DNA of 9,606 nucleotides, from positions 1 to 9,606 of the forward strand of contig JAUZQS010000245.1 in the NCBI GenBank assembly GCA_030950875.1, read 5' to 3'. Of this stretch, positions 1 through 7,568 are shown piece after piece (positions within the stretch are counted from its first letter, which is position 1; every line of letters starts with the position of its first letter). The notes under the pieces were generated by a model. It did not search any database, was not told the origin of the DNA, and was given only the letters and a program-made list of their open reading frames with translations. Origin of the DNA: Mariprofundaceae bacterium (GTDB lineage Bacteria > Pseudomonadota > Zetaproteobacteria > Mariprofundales > Mariprofundaceae). A program made the translations under genes and the position numbers.

Positions 1-152
1 GCAAGGTTGCCATTCACCGATACCGTGTATGTGCCGCCCAATTCTTGCGTAATCGCAACTTGCGCTCCCTCTGGGATAATCACAGGGGTTCCCAACGGAA
101 TCAAAATCGCATCAATATCCCGAATTGTGGTAATCATTTGCCCTGATGCCAT
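1..152 (-). CDS. sufT: SufT, Fe-S cluster assembly protein (N-terminal part, cut by window edge)
   Basis: Reading leftwards from an ATG at 152-150, fifty complete codons are open to the window edge. The visible part contains RDIDAILIPLGTPVIIPEG (residues 11-29) and ITQELGGTYTVSVNGNL (residues 34-50). This is the typical N-terminal segment of SufT, found before the DUF59/MIP18-like domain in SUF operons. The DUF59 part itself, with its conserved Asp and Cys, would lie outside the window. SufT is thought to help in Fe-S cluster maturation or delivery. The start lies 3 nt after the sufU stop and has a GGAG ribosome binding site inside the last sufU codons, so it belongs to the operon. A second Met (residue 6) is a less likely start. 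The identification rests on a short but characteristic segment. Confidence 0.82.
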   Translation of the reverse strand, partial: MASGQMITTIRDIDAILIPLGTPVIIPEGAQVAITQELGGTYTVSVNGNL

Positions 153-155
153 GCT

Positions 156-611
156 TTACTCCGTACGCGCTGTTTTATCAGCATCTTGTATTGCAGATTT
201 AACGGTATGCCAACAAAGCGTGGCGCACTTAATCCGTGATGGAAATTCTTTCACACCTGCTAACACTGCCAATTTTCCCAACACATCTTGATTGGGTTGA
301 TCCGATAAATCCGCAGTCGCCATTTTATGAAACGCCTCAAACAAAATCTCAAAATTCGCTATTGATTTACCTTTTAAGCCTTCTGTCATCAATGATGCTG
401 AAGCCGTCGAAATCGAGCATCCCTGCCCTTCAAATGTAATGCCTTCAATGATATCGGAATCATTTATCTGCAAATACACATGCAGCTGGTCACCACATAA
501 AGGGTTATACCCCTCTGCATCGTGGTTACATGGCTCTAATTTACCAAAATTACGCGGGCTTTTGGTATGATCAATAATCACCTGTTTGTATAAATCACCT
601 AAAGAAAACAT
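156..611 (-). CDS. sufU: SufU, IscU-like sulfur acceptor / Fe-S assembly protein
   Basis: The 151-residue protein has the U-type fold signature. The Zn/cluster ligands are Cys39 and Asp41 in NPLCGD, Cys65 in GQGCSIS, and Cys129 in RIKCATL. The Cys65-Cys129 distance is about 20 residues longer than the matching distance in IscU, which is the hallmark of SufU. In characterised systems SufU accepts the persulfide from SufS and so replaces SufE; some members may also act as scaffolds. No sufE or sufA is visible in the window, which fits a SufS-SufU pair here. The ATG overlaps the sufS TAA by one base (TAATG), with AAGGGA about 12 nt upstream, so translation is probably coupled to sufS. An additional Cys132 follows the third ligand, where the Ala of the related KCATLAW motif is expected; its role is unknown. 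The acceptor role is inferred from family and context. Confidence 0.93.
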   Translation of the reverse strand: MFSLGDLYKQVIIDHTKSPRNFGKLEPCNHDAEGYNPLCGDQLHVYLQINDSDIIEGITFEGQGCSISTASASLMTEGLKGKSIANFEILFEAFHKMATADLSDQPNQDVLGKLAVLAGVKEFPSRIKCATLCWHTVKSAIQDADKTARTE

Positions 612-1825
612 TACGCAAACATATCCCTTGCCTTGCTTAAGGCCGCAAACAAGGCATCAACCTCAGCCTCTGTGTTGTAAATAGAAAACGATGCTCGCGC
701 TGTGGCTGGCACTTTATAAAACTGCATCACAGGCATGGCGCAGTGGTGTCCAGCCCGAATTGCCACAGCTTCACGATCCAAGATTGTACCCAAATCATGC
801 GGATGCACACCCTTCAGCACGAATGAAAGCACACAGGCTTTGTCTCTTGCAGTACCTATTTGCCTTAACCCTTCAAACAATTCCGCCTGGCTTGTCGCAT
901 AGTCCAGCAAAACTTTTTCTCGCACTGCAATCTTATCCAAACCAATGCTTTGGATATATTTAATCGCCTCACCAAAACCAATCACGCCTGCAATATTCGG
1001 TGTGCCTGCCTCAAATTTATGTGGCAAGTCATTGTACTGCGTTTTTTCAAATGTGACCATCAAGATCATGTCGCCACCACCTTGATACGGCGGCATAGCT
1101 TCCAGCAAAACTTCTTTGGCAATCAGTACACCCACACCCGTTGGGCCATACATTTTGTGCGCTGAGGTTACATAAAAATCAACGTCCAAAGCTTGTACAT
1201 CCACCGCCATATGCGCCGCAGCCTGCGCACCATCTACCAAAACCACTGCCCCTACAGCATGGGCTTGCTTAATCATGGTCTCAATCGGATTGATGGTTCC
1301 CAGTGCGTTGGACATATGCACCACACCAAATAGTTTGGTACGTTCAGATAGGAGCGATGTAAAGGCATTCATATCCAGTTCACCCGCTTCATTCATCGGG
1401 ACAACTTTCAGCACAGCGCCTGTATGCTCACACAACATTTGCCATGGCACGATATTGGAATGGTGCTCCATATGGGTAATAAGTATCTCATCACCCTTGG
1501 TGATATTCGCTCTTCCCCATGATGAAGCAATTAAATTGATGCTTTCGGTTGCTCCACGCGTAAAAATAACCTCTTTGGTTGATTTTGCGTTAAAAAATGA
1601 ACGAATGGTTTCACGCGATGCCTCATAGGCAGCTGTAGCACGCTCGGAAAGCGTATGCACACCACGATGAATGTTCGAATTATCCTTCTCATAATAAGAG
1701 CGAACAGCATCAATCACACACTGCGGTTTTTGCGTTGTTGCAGCATTGTCCAAATACACCAACGGCTTACCATATAGCTCTTGATCTAAAATGGGGAAAT
1801 CACTACGAATTTGTTCAATATTCAT
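611..1825 (-). CDS. sufS: SufS, cysteine desulfurase (group II)
   Basis: This PLP-dependent enzyme removes sulfur from L-cysteine, giving alanine and an enzyme-bound persulfide for Fe-S assembly. From the ATG chosen the protein has 404 residues. The PLP lysine is K224 in TSAHKMYGPTG, and the catalytic cysteine is C362 in RAGHHCAMP near the C-terminus. Other family blocks are EHHSNIVPWQ, VDGAQAAAH and FEAGTPNI. The RxGHHC form is that of SufS/CsdA rather than group I IscS/NifS. A TTG at 1831 in the same frame would add two residues, but the AAGGTG ribosome binding site (1838-1833) is 7 nt from the ATG and only 1 nt from the TTG, so the ATG is preferred. The gene follows sufD after 11 nt and overlaps sufU by one base. 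Fold and catalytic residues are intact. Confidence 0.96.
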   Translation of the reverse strand: MNIEQIRSDFPILDQELYGKPLVYLDNAATTQKPQCVIDAVRSYYEKDNSNIHRGVHTLSERATAAYEASRETIRSFFNAKSTKEVIFTRGATESINLIASSWGRANITKGDEILITHMEHHSNIVPWQMLCEHTGAVLKVVPMNEAGELDMNAFTSLLSERTKLFGVVHMSNALGTINPIETMIKQAHAVGAVVLVDGAQAAAHMAVDVQALDVDFYVTSAHKMYGPTGVGVLIAKEVLLEAMPPYQGGGDMILMVTFEKTQYNDLPHKFEAGTPNIAGVIGFGEAIKYIQSIGLDKIAVREKVLLDYATSQAELFEGLRQIGTARDKACVLSFVLKGVHPHDLGTILDREAVAIRAGHHCAMPVMQFYKVPATARASFSIYNTEAEVDALFAALSKARDMFA

Positions 1826-1832
1826 ATTCAAA

Positions 1833-1838
1833 CACCTT
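1833..1838 (-). promoter_or_regulatory. sufS ribosome binding site that decides the start codon
   Basis: AAGGTG overlaps the sufD stop codon (TAA) and sits 7 nt before the ATG at 1825. The upstream in-frame TTG at 1831 would have a spacing of one base, which is too short. The site therefore supports the shorter SufS form. Confidence 0.65.
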
Positions 1839-3081
1839 AGCCCATCAGTCCATCAAGATCAGAAGCATGCGGAAGCTTCGCAAATGCAGCTTTTTCCACA
1901 TACGAACGCACTACTTGATTGCTCATGGCCGCCAAAATTTCATCTGCGAATGCAAACACCAACAGCTCTTGCGCTGCCTCTTCGCAAATACCGCGAGAAC
2001 GCAAATAAAACAACTGCTTATCATCAAGCTGTCCTACCGTCGCGCCATGTGCACATTTCACATCGTCATTATAAATCTCTAATTCAGGCTTGGTATCAAT
2101 TTGAGCATGATTGGATAACAATAAATTGCCGTTGGACTGCGATGAATCAGTTTTGATTGCCCCTTTATGCACCACAACTTTACCATTAAACACGCCATGT
2201 GAACGACCATCCAATACCGTGCGATAATTTTCGCGGCTCACACAATGTGGGGCTTGGTGATCTATGCGTGTGTGATGATCCACATGTTGACGGCCATCCA
2301 ACACAAACAAGCCATTCAGCTCACATGATGCACCCGGCTCAGACAAACTTACTACAAGATCCGTACGCGACAACGATGCGCCAAGCTCAATACCATGGAA
2401 TGTATAGGAAGAATCACGAAACTGCTTTACTTCCACACGTGCGACATGCGCTTGCTTCTTTCCTTCTTGCTGCAAACGTGAATGCTCTAACGATGCGCCA
2501 TTTTTTAAAATCACGGCTGTAACGCAGTTACTCAAAGCATTCTCTTCGCCCACACTGATAAAATGTTCAATGACTTGTGCTTGTGCATTTTCACCAAGCA
2601 TCAAACCATGTCGAATGGCATTGTTTTGATTGCTAACATGCAAGATATACAAGGGCTTATCTAGCACACTGTTATCTGCCAAACATACTGCCGCTCCATC
2701 ACTTGCAATCGCAGCATTCAAAGCCGTCAAGCCATTAACCAGAGGCTCATTCCCTGATACGTGAAATAGTTTAGCAAGGGCTTTCGACTCCTCACCAGAT
2801 ACCGATGCTTCCAAAGCCGCCAGAGATACAATCTCCACGGCATCGGGTAGATTGGACTGCGCTGCATCAAACACACCGTTGGCAAACACCATGCGATAAG
2901 CATCCAAATCAACCATGCCTAGCCCTTCGCTATGCACATCAGCACCCACGCCGCCTATGTCAAGCAGACCTTCCAGACGCGAAACATCTGTATATTTCCA
3001 ATCTTCATTGCACTTGTTTGGTAAGCCGAGCTCTTTAAATAACGATAAAGCATCTTGTCTTGCTTGTTCTACAGGATTCAT
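1837..3081 (-). CDS. sufD: SufD, SufBCD scaffold complex subunit
   Basis: SufD pairs with SufB and two SufC ATPases in the cytosolic scaffold on which Fe-S clusters are built. The 414-residue protein ends in a well-conserved beta-helix and C-terminal helical region. Recognisable blocks are [43 protein letters not shown] (His345, matching the functional SufD histidine known from E. coli) and [12 protein letters not shown]. The N-terminal 130 or so residues are more divergent, as usual for SufD. The ATG at 3081 shares an ATGA overlap with the sufC stop, implying translational coupling. A TTG 18 nt upstream (3099) is in frame but lacks a better ribosome binding site and would enlarge the overlap with sufC, so it was not used. 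No defects are seen. Confidence 0.94.
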   Translation of the reverse strand: MNPVEQARQDALSLFKELGLPNKCNEDWKYTDVSRLEGLLDIGGVGADVHSEGLGMVDLDAYRMVFANGVFDAAQSNLPDAVEIVSLAALEASVSGEESKALAKLFHVSGNEPLVNGLTALNAAIASDGAAVCLADNSVLDKPLYILHVSNQNNAIRHGLMLGENAQAQVIEHFISVGEENALSNCVTAVILKNGASLEHSRLQQEGKKQAHVARVEVKQFRDSSYTFHGIELGASLSRTDLVVSLSEPGASCELNGLFVLDGRQHVDHHTRIDHQAPHCVSRENYRTVLDGRSHGVFNGKVVVHKGAIKTDSSQSNGNLLLSNHAQIDTKPELEIYNDDVKCAHGATVGQLDDKQLFYLRSRGICEEAAQELLVFAFADEILAAMSNQVVRSYVEKAAFAKLPHASDLDGLMG

Positions 3082-3824
3082 AGGTTTTCTTTCACCCAAT
3101 CGTAGCCATGCTCTTCAAGCTTCAGTGCAAGTGACTTATCACCGGTCTTCTGAATTTTACCCTCTGCCAAAACATGAACAAAATCTGGCTCAATATAATC
3201 AAGCAGACGTTGGTAATGCGTAATCATCACAATAGCACGATCGGGCGAACGTAATTTATTTATACCACCTGCCACAATGCGCAACGCATCAATATCCAAA
3301 CCAGAATCGGTCTCATCTAGCAGTGCCAGATCAGGCTCTAGAACGGCCATTTGAAAAATCTCATTACGTTTCTTCTCACCACCAGAAAAACCTTCATTCA
3401 CAGAACGACTCAAAAATGATGCATCAAGTTCCACAAGCTTGGCCTTCTCTTTCACCACGCTCATAAAATCAAACGCATCCAATTCAGTCAAACCTTGATG
3501 CTTGCGCTTGGCATTTACCCCAGCTTTTAATAAATATGTATTATTCACACCTGGGATTTCAACAGGGTACTGAAAGGCCAAAAAGACACCTGCCCAGGCT
3601 CGCTCCTCTGGCTTCATCGCCAGCAAATCTTCACCTTTATAGGTCAACGACCCCGAAGTAACTTCATAACCATCATGCCCAGCAATCACATTGGAAAGCG
3701 TCGATTTCCCTGCGCCATTCGGTCCCATAATTGCATGCACTTCACCTGCGTTGATGGTCAGATTCAATCCCTTGAGGATTTCTTTACCACCCACAGATAC
3801 GTGTAAATCTTTAATCACTAACAT
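3078..3824 (-). CDS. sufC: SufC, ABC-type ATPase of the SufBCD complex
   Basis: This soluble ABC ATPase powers the conformational change of SufB-SufD during cluster assembly; it is not a transporter. The 248-residue sequence has Walker [10 protein letters not shown] (K40), the Q-loop at Q85, the signature [10 protein letters not shown] (146-155), Walker [13 protein letters not shown] with Glu171, and the H-loop His203 in MITHYQ. The [12 protein letters not shown] form of Walker B is diagnostic for SufC. Numbering agrees with E. coli SufC. The ATG is preceded by GAAGGA about 8 nt upstream, and the gene overlaps sufD by 4 bp (ATGA). It is separated from sufB by 81 nt, the only loose junction in the operon; that gap may carry control elements, noted separately. 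Confidence 0.97.
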   Translation of the reverse strand: MLVIKDLHVSVGGKEILKGLNLTINAGEVHAIMGPNGAGKSTLSNVIAGHDGYEVTSGSLTYKGEDLLAMKPEERAWAGVFLAFQYPVEIPGVNNTYLLKAGVNAKRKHQGLTELDAFDFMSVVKEKAKLVELDASFLSRSVNEGFSGGEKKRNEIFQMAVLEPDLALLDETDSGLDIDALRIVAGGINKLRSPDRAIVMITHYQRLLDYIEPDFVHVLAEGKIQKTGDKSLALKLEEHGYDWVKENL

Positions 3825-3835
3825 TTATTAATCCT

Positions 3836-3882
3836 TCACTGGGCCACAAAGCACATCAAGCGCACAAATAAAAGCTGCACAT
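3836..3882 (-). other. Two tandem mini-ORFs in the sufB-sufC gap (candidate leader peptides)
   Basis: In the sense of the suf mRNA, an ATG at 3882 opens an 8-codon frame MCSFYLCA ending in TGA at 3856. Its stop shares the A with the ATG of a second frame, MCFVAQ, ending in TGA at 3836. That last stop touches the GAAGGA ribosome binding site of sufC. Both peptides begin Met-Cys, and 3 of 14 sense codons are TGC. The first has only a weak GAGA sequence 5 nt upstream as a ribosome binding site. Translation is not demonstrated, and such short frames arise easily by chance. The arrangement is listed because it could tie sufC translation to cysteinyl-tRNA supply. Confidence 0.22.
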
Positions 3883-3905
3883 CTGTGTCTCTGTAGCAAA
3901 AAAAT

Positions 3906-5363
3906 TTATCCCACTGAGCCTTCTAGCGATATTTCTATCAAACGGTTCGCTTCCACGGCAAATTCCATTGGCAACTCATCAAACACATCTTTACAAAAAC
4001 CATTCACAATCATGTTGACCGCATCTTCCTCTGAAAGCCCGCGTTGCTGACAATAAAACAACTGCTCATCGCCAATTTTAGAAGTCGTTGCCTCATGCTC
4101 GAGCGTTGCTGTGGCATTTTTTACCTCAACATAGGGGAAGGTATGTGCACCACACGCATCGCCCAATAGCAACGAGTCACACTGCGTATAATTTCGGGCA
4201 TTTTCAGCATTTTTGCCCATCCGCACCAAACCACGGTATGACTGCTGCGCACGGCCTGCAGAAATGCCTTTGGATATAATCGTACTCTTGGTATTTTTAC
4301 CAAGGTGAATCATTTTGGTGCCTGTATCGGCTTGCTGACAATTGGTTGTAACTGCCACAGAGAAAAACTTACCCACCGACTCATCACCTTGAAGAATGCA
4401 ACTTGGATATTTCCACGTAATCGCCGAGCCTGTTTCTACCTGTGTCCATGAAACTTTGGCGCGATCACCACGACAATCTGCACGTTTGGTTACAAAGTTA
4501 TAAATACCACCGACACCATTCTCATCGCCTGGATACCAATTCTGAACAGTGGCATACTTAATTTCTGCATCATCTAAAATCACCAACTCAACCACCGCAG
4601 CATGCAATTGGTTTTCATCGCGCATCGGTGCAGTACAGCCTTCAAGATAGGACACATACGCACCCTCATCCGCAATAATCAATGTGCGTTCAAATTGCCC
4701 CGTATTTAGTGCATTGATACGAAAGTATGTACTTAATTCCATTGGGCAGCGTACACCTTTGGGGATATATACAAACGAACCATCGGTAAACACGGCACAA
4801 TTCAGCGCCGCAAAAAAGTTATCCTTCTGCGGCACAACCGAACCAAGATATTGCTTCACCAACTCGGGATAATCACGAATCGCCTCAGAAATCGGGCAAA
4901 AAATTACCCCCGCTTCGGTCAGCTTGCTTTTGAAGGTTGTTGCCACTGATACCGAATCAAACACCGCATCGACAGCCACATTCGTTACGCCCGCCAAAAA
5001 TTCCTGCTCACGCAAGGGAATACCTAGCTTCTCATAGGTTTCTAAAAGCTTTGGATCGACTTCATCCAAACTTTCAGGGCCATCATCTTTGGATTTAGGG
5101 GCCGAGTAATAGGAAATTGCTTGATAATCAGTTGGTGTATAGTCCACCGCTGCCCATGTTGGCTCTTTCATCGTTAGCCAATGGCGATAAGCCTCTAAGC
5201 GCCAGTTAAGCATCCACTCAGGCTCTTGCTTAATCGCAGAAATATGACGAATGACATCTTCATTCAACCCTGGCGGCAAGGTATCCGATTCAATATCCGT
5301 GACAAAACCCGCCTCATATTCACGTTTTCCAAGCTGTTCTTGAATTTCTTCATTGCTTGCCAT
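3906..5363 (-). CDS. sufB: SufB, core scaffold subunit for Fe-S cluster assembly
   Basis: SufB receives persulfide sulfur and builds the nascent Fe-S cluster with SufC and SufD in the cytosol. The 485-residue protein is full length and carries the typical blocks [19 protein letters not shown] (199-217), EGCTAP (241-246), [20 protein letters not shown] (391-410), [20 protein letters not shown] (421-440) and a C-terminus ending ISLEGSVG. By ungapped alignment from the C-terminus, Cys395 and Glu424 correspond to E. coli Cys405 and Glu434, which are implicated in cluster assembly. The ATG overlaps the regulator stop by one base (TAATG), with AAGGGG 10 nt upstream, so the regulator and scaffold are probably translated in a coupled way. 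The gene is followed by an 81-nt gap before sufC. Confidence 0.97.
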   Translation of the reverse strand: MASNEEIQEQLGKREYEAGFVTDIESDTLPPGLNEDVIRHISAIKQEPEWMLNWRLEAYRHWLTMKEPTWAAVDYTPTDYQAISYYSAPKSKDDGPESLDEVDPKLLETYEKLGIPLREQEFLAGVTNVAVDAVFDSVSVATTFKSKLTEAGVIFCPISEAIRDYPELVKQYLGSVVPQKDNFFAALNCAVFTDGSFVYIPKGVRCPMELSTYFRINALNTGQFERTLIIADEGAYVSYLEGCTAPMRDENQLHAAVVELVILDDAEIKYATVQNWYPGDENGVGGIYNFVTKRADCRGDRAKVSWTQVETGSAITWKYPSCILQGDESVGKFFSVAVTTNCQQADTGTKMIHLGKNTKSTIISKGISAGRAQQSYRGLVRMGKNAENARNYTQCDSLLLGDACGAHTFPYVEVKNATATLEHEATTSKIGDEQLFYCQQRGLSEEDAVNMIVNGFCKDVFDELPMEFAVEANRLIEISLEGSVG

Positions 5364-5851
5364 TACACCACGACCCCTTCTGCAATATCGCCTACCTGCA
5401 TTGGAATTGCTTTTTTCATCGTAAACACAGGCATAAATCCATCCACTGCCATATCCGCTAAGCTGATATCTTCAAGTGCATGCTGAATCGCCGTATTGAT
5501 ACGCTTCCAGTTATTGCTGGTTGAACAAAAAGGCATTTGCTCACATTCACTTTGCTCTAAATTACACTCTGTCAAAGCAATACGCCCTTCAAGGCAATGA
5601 ATAATTTCACAAACCGATATATCTGAAGCCAAGCGCATCAAACGATAACCGCCATGCGCGCCACGCGCAGAATCCAACAAATTGGCATGCAATAGGCTTT
5701 GTAAAATTTTACTTACGGTAGGGGCAGGCACCCGTGTTGACAAAGCCAGATCATTGGCTGTCAGCCGAGTATTTTTCGCATGACTCTCAAGTCTTGCTAA
5801 TTCGGTCATCAAAAGGATTCCATAATCTGTGATGCGCGTAAGTCGAAGCAT
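5363..5851 (-). CDS. Rrf2-family SUF operon regulator (IscR-like)
   Basis: This is an Rrf2 winged-helix transcription factor of 162 residues. The N-terminal part [18 protein letters not shown] and the helix-turn-helix region [13 protein letters not shown], followed by the wing [10 protein letters not shown], match IscR and the SUF-system regulators. Three cysteines, C96, C103 and C109 (CX6CX5C), correspond to the IscR cluster ligands at C92, C98 and C104, so the protein probably binds an Fe-S cluster as its sensor; C81 and C86 are additional. The ATG at 5851 has AGGTG just upstream; a GTG two codons earlier (5857) is possible but overlaps that site. As first gene of the operon it most likely autoregulates and represses suf when clusters are plentiful. 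The target sites are inferred, and whether it also activates is unknown. Confidence 0.92.
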   Translation of the reverse strand: MLRLTRITDYGILLMTELARLESHAKNTRLTANDLALSTRVPAPTVSKILQSLLHANLLDSARGAHGGYRLMRLASDISVCEIIHCLEGRIALTECNLEQSECEQMPFCSTSNNWKRINTAIQHALEDISLADMAVDGFMPVFTMKKAIPMQVGDIAEGVVV

Positions 5852-5916
5852 ATTCACCTATTCCAAAAAATCACACGGCCAAGCTATAAAAAAATACAAC
5901 CATGCTAATGCGGAGT

Positions 5917-5944
5917 ATTATAATCCAGATTAAATTAGATTCAA
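5917..5944 (-). promoter_or_regulatory. Sigma70-type promoter of the suf operon
   Basis: On the minus strand TTGAAT (5944-5939) is followed after 16 nt by a perfect TATAAT (5922-5917). Transcription would begin near 5910 and leave a leader of about 59 nt before the regulator ATG. It is the best promoter-like match in the 162 nt between the lipoprotein gene and the regulator. Confidence 0.6.
5928..5940. promoter_or_regulatory. Candidate Rrf2/IscR-type operator in the suf promoter spacer
   Basis: GATTAAATTAGAT matches the core of the E. coli IscR type 1 consensus (GACTRWWWYAGTC) at 10 of 13 positions. It contains the palindromic centre TAAATTA and lies between the -35 and -10 boxes, where binding would block RNA polymerase. 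The outer parts of the 25-bp consensus are poorly matched, and AT-rich promoters give such matches by chance. Confidence 0.33.
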
Positions 5945-5993
5945 CCCCTGCATGTTCAAGGGCTTAAGCAATATCTCTCATTAACGTTACAAC

Positions 5994-6013
5994 GAAAGGG
6001 CGTCTTTGCACCC
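5994..6013 (-). terminator. Possible weak terminator after the lipoprotein gene
   Basis: In the minus-strand transcript GGGTG (6013-6009) can pair with CGCCC (6002-5998) around a 6-nt loop, followed by TTTC. The stem is only 5 bp with one G-U pair and the T-run is short. A second small hairpin, GCCAA/TTGGC at 6014-6028, spans the stop codon just before it. Read-through into the suf operon cannot be excluded. Confidence 0.3.
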
Positions 6014-6019
6014 GCCAAT

Positions 6020-6673
6020 TTATTTGGCCAAGAGCTCCTCAACACGTGAAAATAACTCATCGGCACGCTTGCGGGTTAGTTTTTTATTAACCCAGTGGCC
6101 GCTACTAAAAGCTTGCCCCATCGTGCGGATTTCCAAACGCGTCTTCACCACTTCTTCAGAGCTTTCACGCAACACACGTGCCAGATAGCGATAACGAATA
6201 GCCTGAGGACCGCCGCCACCAAACACATTAAGCAATGAATTCATACTTGGGTTATTTGCATCCGTACGAACCCAATCGGTCGTGACCGTTCCACTAGCAG
6301 AATCAACACTCTGCACAGGCAGATTTAAAGATCCCATCGCATCAACAACGGATGAAAAAACATCACCTATCGAAGCATCATACAGCCGTGCATCCAGCGA
6401 AACTTTCTTGCCCTTGGTGATTTTCTTATAACGCTCAGGTAGCGCTTTCTGAACCGCAATGGCTCCCGCATCAGGGACTTCCACTTCACCACGAAGGCTT
6501 GGCGGCACATCTAAAGCAGGTCGGCTGTCTGCCTGAATCTGCGCGTGCGTTTTACTTTTTCCCGCGCCCTCATCCGTGCCCCAAAACATCTGAGTACCTC
6601 CAGACATACAGCCCGTTAATAGCGTCACAACAACAATTGGTAAAACTCTGGAAAAGTAAGGAATTAAATTCAT
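6020..6673 (-). CDS. Small lipoprotein with BamC-like features
   Basis: The 217-residue protein starts with a lipoprotein signal peptide: a hydrophobic stretch at residues 10-20 and lipobox LLTGC with Cys22 as the lipidated residue. The residue after Cys is Met, not Asp, so sorting to the outer membrane is expected. Behind it comes a low-complexity linker, then LDVPPSLRGEVEVPD (54-68), then one alpha/beta domain with LNLPVQSVDSASGTVTTDWV (116-135) and a basic C-terminal helix. The PPSL segment and the G-x-V-x-TDWV block resemble BamC (NlpB), a subunit of the beta-barrel assembly machine. It is clearly shorter than BamC (about 340 residues in E. coli) and would have only one of the two helix-grip domains. 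A DUF3576-type lipoprotein is the main alternative. No convincing ribosome binding site precedes the ATG. Confidence 0.6.
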   Translation of the reverse strand: MNLIPYFSRVLPIVVVTLLTGCMSGGTQMFWGTDEGAGKSKTHAQIQADSRPALDVPPSLRGEVEVPDAGAIAVQKALPERYKKITKGKKVSLDARLYDASIGDVFSSVVDAMGSLNLPVQSVDSASGTVTTDWVRTDANNPSMNSLLNVFGGGGPQAIRYRYLARVLRESSEEVVKTRLEIRTMGQAFSSGHWVNKKLTRKRADELFSRVEELLAK

Positions 6674-6681
6674 AACGCGGG

Positions 6682-6710
6682 ATTCAAGCGGACACAGAGC
6701 CTAAGGTCAA
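6682..6710 (-). promoter_or_regulatory. Possible promoter of the lipoprotein gene
   Basis: TTGACC (6710-6705) and TTGAAT (6687-6682) are spaced by 17 nt on the minus strand. The -35 box is good and the -10 box poor (4 of 6). The predicted start would be about 2 nt before the ATG at 6673, which has no visible ribosome binding site. Confidence 0.3.
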
Positions 6711-6781
6711 AAGAAAATTAACGTCAGCGCTTAAAACAAGCCCCCCAGAAACCATAAGAAGTGCATATTTTCGATAGAACA

Positions 6782-6809
6782 TTGGCAAAAAAAGATGCTT
6801 GCCTATACT
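6782..6809 (+). promoter_or_regulatory. Sigma70-type promoter of the dnaQ operon
   Basis: TTGGCA (6782-6787) and TATACT (6804-6809) are spaced by 16 nt; each matches the consensus in 5 of 6 positions. With a usual start 7 nt after the -10 box, +1 falls at 6816, the A of the dnaQ ATG. The message may therefore be leaderless. Confidence 0.6.
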
Positions 6810-6815
6810 GTCGGC

Positions 6816-7568
6816 ATGCGTTTAATCATGTTAGATACAGAAACCACAGGCTTATCACCTCAGGGCGGCGATCGCATGGTGGAAATTGGCGCCATCGAAG
6901 TCAGCCAGCGCTGCATTCAACCAGAACGCAAGTTTCACCAATATATTAATCCAGGTCGCTCTATCCCCGATGTCGTGGTGCGGATTCATGGTATCGATGA
7001 TGCCAAAGTTAAAAATGAACCTAGCTTTGCAGAGGTCGCCCCTGAATTTCTAGCCTTTATTGAAGGTGCAACCTTAGTCATTCATAACGCTCCATTTGAT
7101 TTAGCATTTATTATGCATGAACTTGCCGACGCTGGGCTTCCCAATATCGGAGACTTTCCTGTCATTGATACCCTGCTTATGGCGCGCAAACGTTTCCCCC
7201 ATCAGCGCAATACATTGGATGCATTGTGTGACAGGCATGGCATTGCGCGCGGACACCGAACACTTCATGGCGCACTTTTGGATGCAGAGTTACTGGCTGA
7301 AATGTATTTAGCGATGACAGGCGGCAATCAATTTTCACTTAGTATGGACGTAGAAAGTCAACCCGCATCAAGTATTATACATCTTCCAGAAACACAACGT
7401 GCCCACAATGAAAAAATGGAAACAACAAAAATCCTGCAACGCGAAGCATTAAACATATCCAAACAAGATAAACAGTCCCACCAATCCATGATGGAACGCA
7501 TTCATCAAGAGAGTGCTGGGCAAGAGCTTTGGGGGCTCGATGAGAATAACGGGCATGCTCTACAATGA
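6816..7568 (+). CDS. dnaQ: DnaQ, DNA polymerase III epsilon subunit (3'-5' proofreading exonuclease)
   Basis: This DEDDh exonuclease removes mispaired bases during replication as part of the polymerase III core. In the 250-residue form chosen here the catalytic residues are D7 and E9 (LDTETTG), D95 (VIHNAPFD), H151 and D156 (TLHGALLDAELLAEMYLAMTGG), aligning with E. coli D12, E14, D103, H162 and D167. The exonuclease domain covers about residues 1-175. A charged, probably flexible tail follows and ends with a QELWGL segment, resembling the C-terminal element by which epsilon contacts the alpha subunit. An ATG at 6795 would add seven residues, but it lies between the promoter boxes, and the MRLIMLDTETTG start fits the family better. 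The stop overlaps the next gene by ATGA. Confidence 0.95.
   Translation: MRLIMLDTETTGLSPQGGDRMVEIGAIEVSQRCIQPERKFHQYINPGRSIPDVVVRIHGIDDAKVKNEPSFAEVAPEFLAFIEGATLVIHNAPFDLAFIMHELADAGLPNIGDFPVIDTLLMARKRFPHQRNTLDALCDRHGIARGHRTLHGALLDAELLAEMYLAMTGGNQFSLSMDVESQPASSIIHLPETQRAHNEKMETTKILQREALNISKQDKQSHQSMMERIHQESAGQELWGLDENNGHALQ

Noticed and set aside
7..291. 94-codon open frame on the plus strand at the left edge
   Set aside because: It is antisense to sufT and the end of sufU, both with clear protein matches, and its own translation resembles nothing known.
1735..2156. Overlapping plus-strand frames of 115 and 121 codons
   Set aside because: Both lie opposite the sufS/sufD junction and are low-complexity shadows of real genes; no ribosome binding sites or recognisable motifs.
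3825..3905. Internal promoter or terminator in the sufB-sufC gap
   Set aside because: There is a T-run directly after sufB but no stable stem before it, and no convincing pair of -35/-10 boxes.
5952..5990. IscR type 2 site upstream of the suf promoter
   Set aside because: The CCCT...AGGG inverted repeat has the 17-nt span but lacks the conserved inner A and T, so the match does not exceed chance.
6795..6815. Upstream ATG as start of dnaQ
   Set aside because: It sits between the -35 and -10 boxes, and the seven extra residues do not fit the family N-terminus. It stays possible if another promoter lies further upstream.
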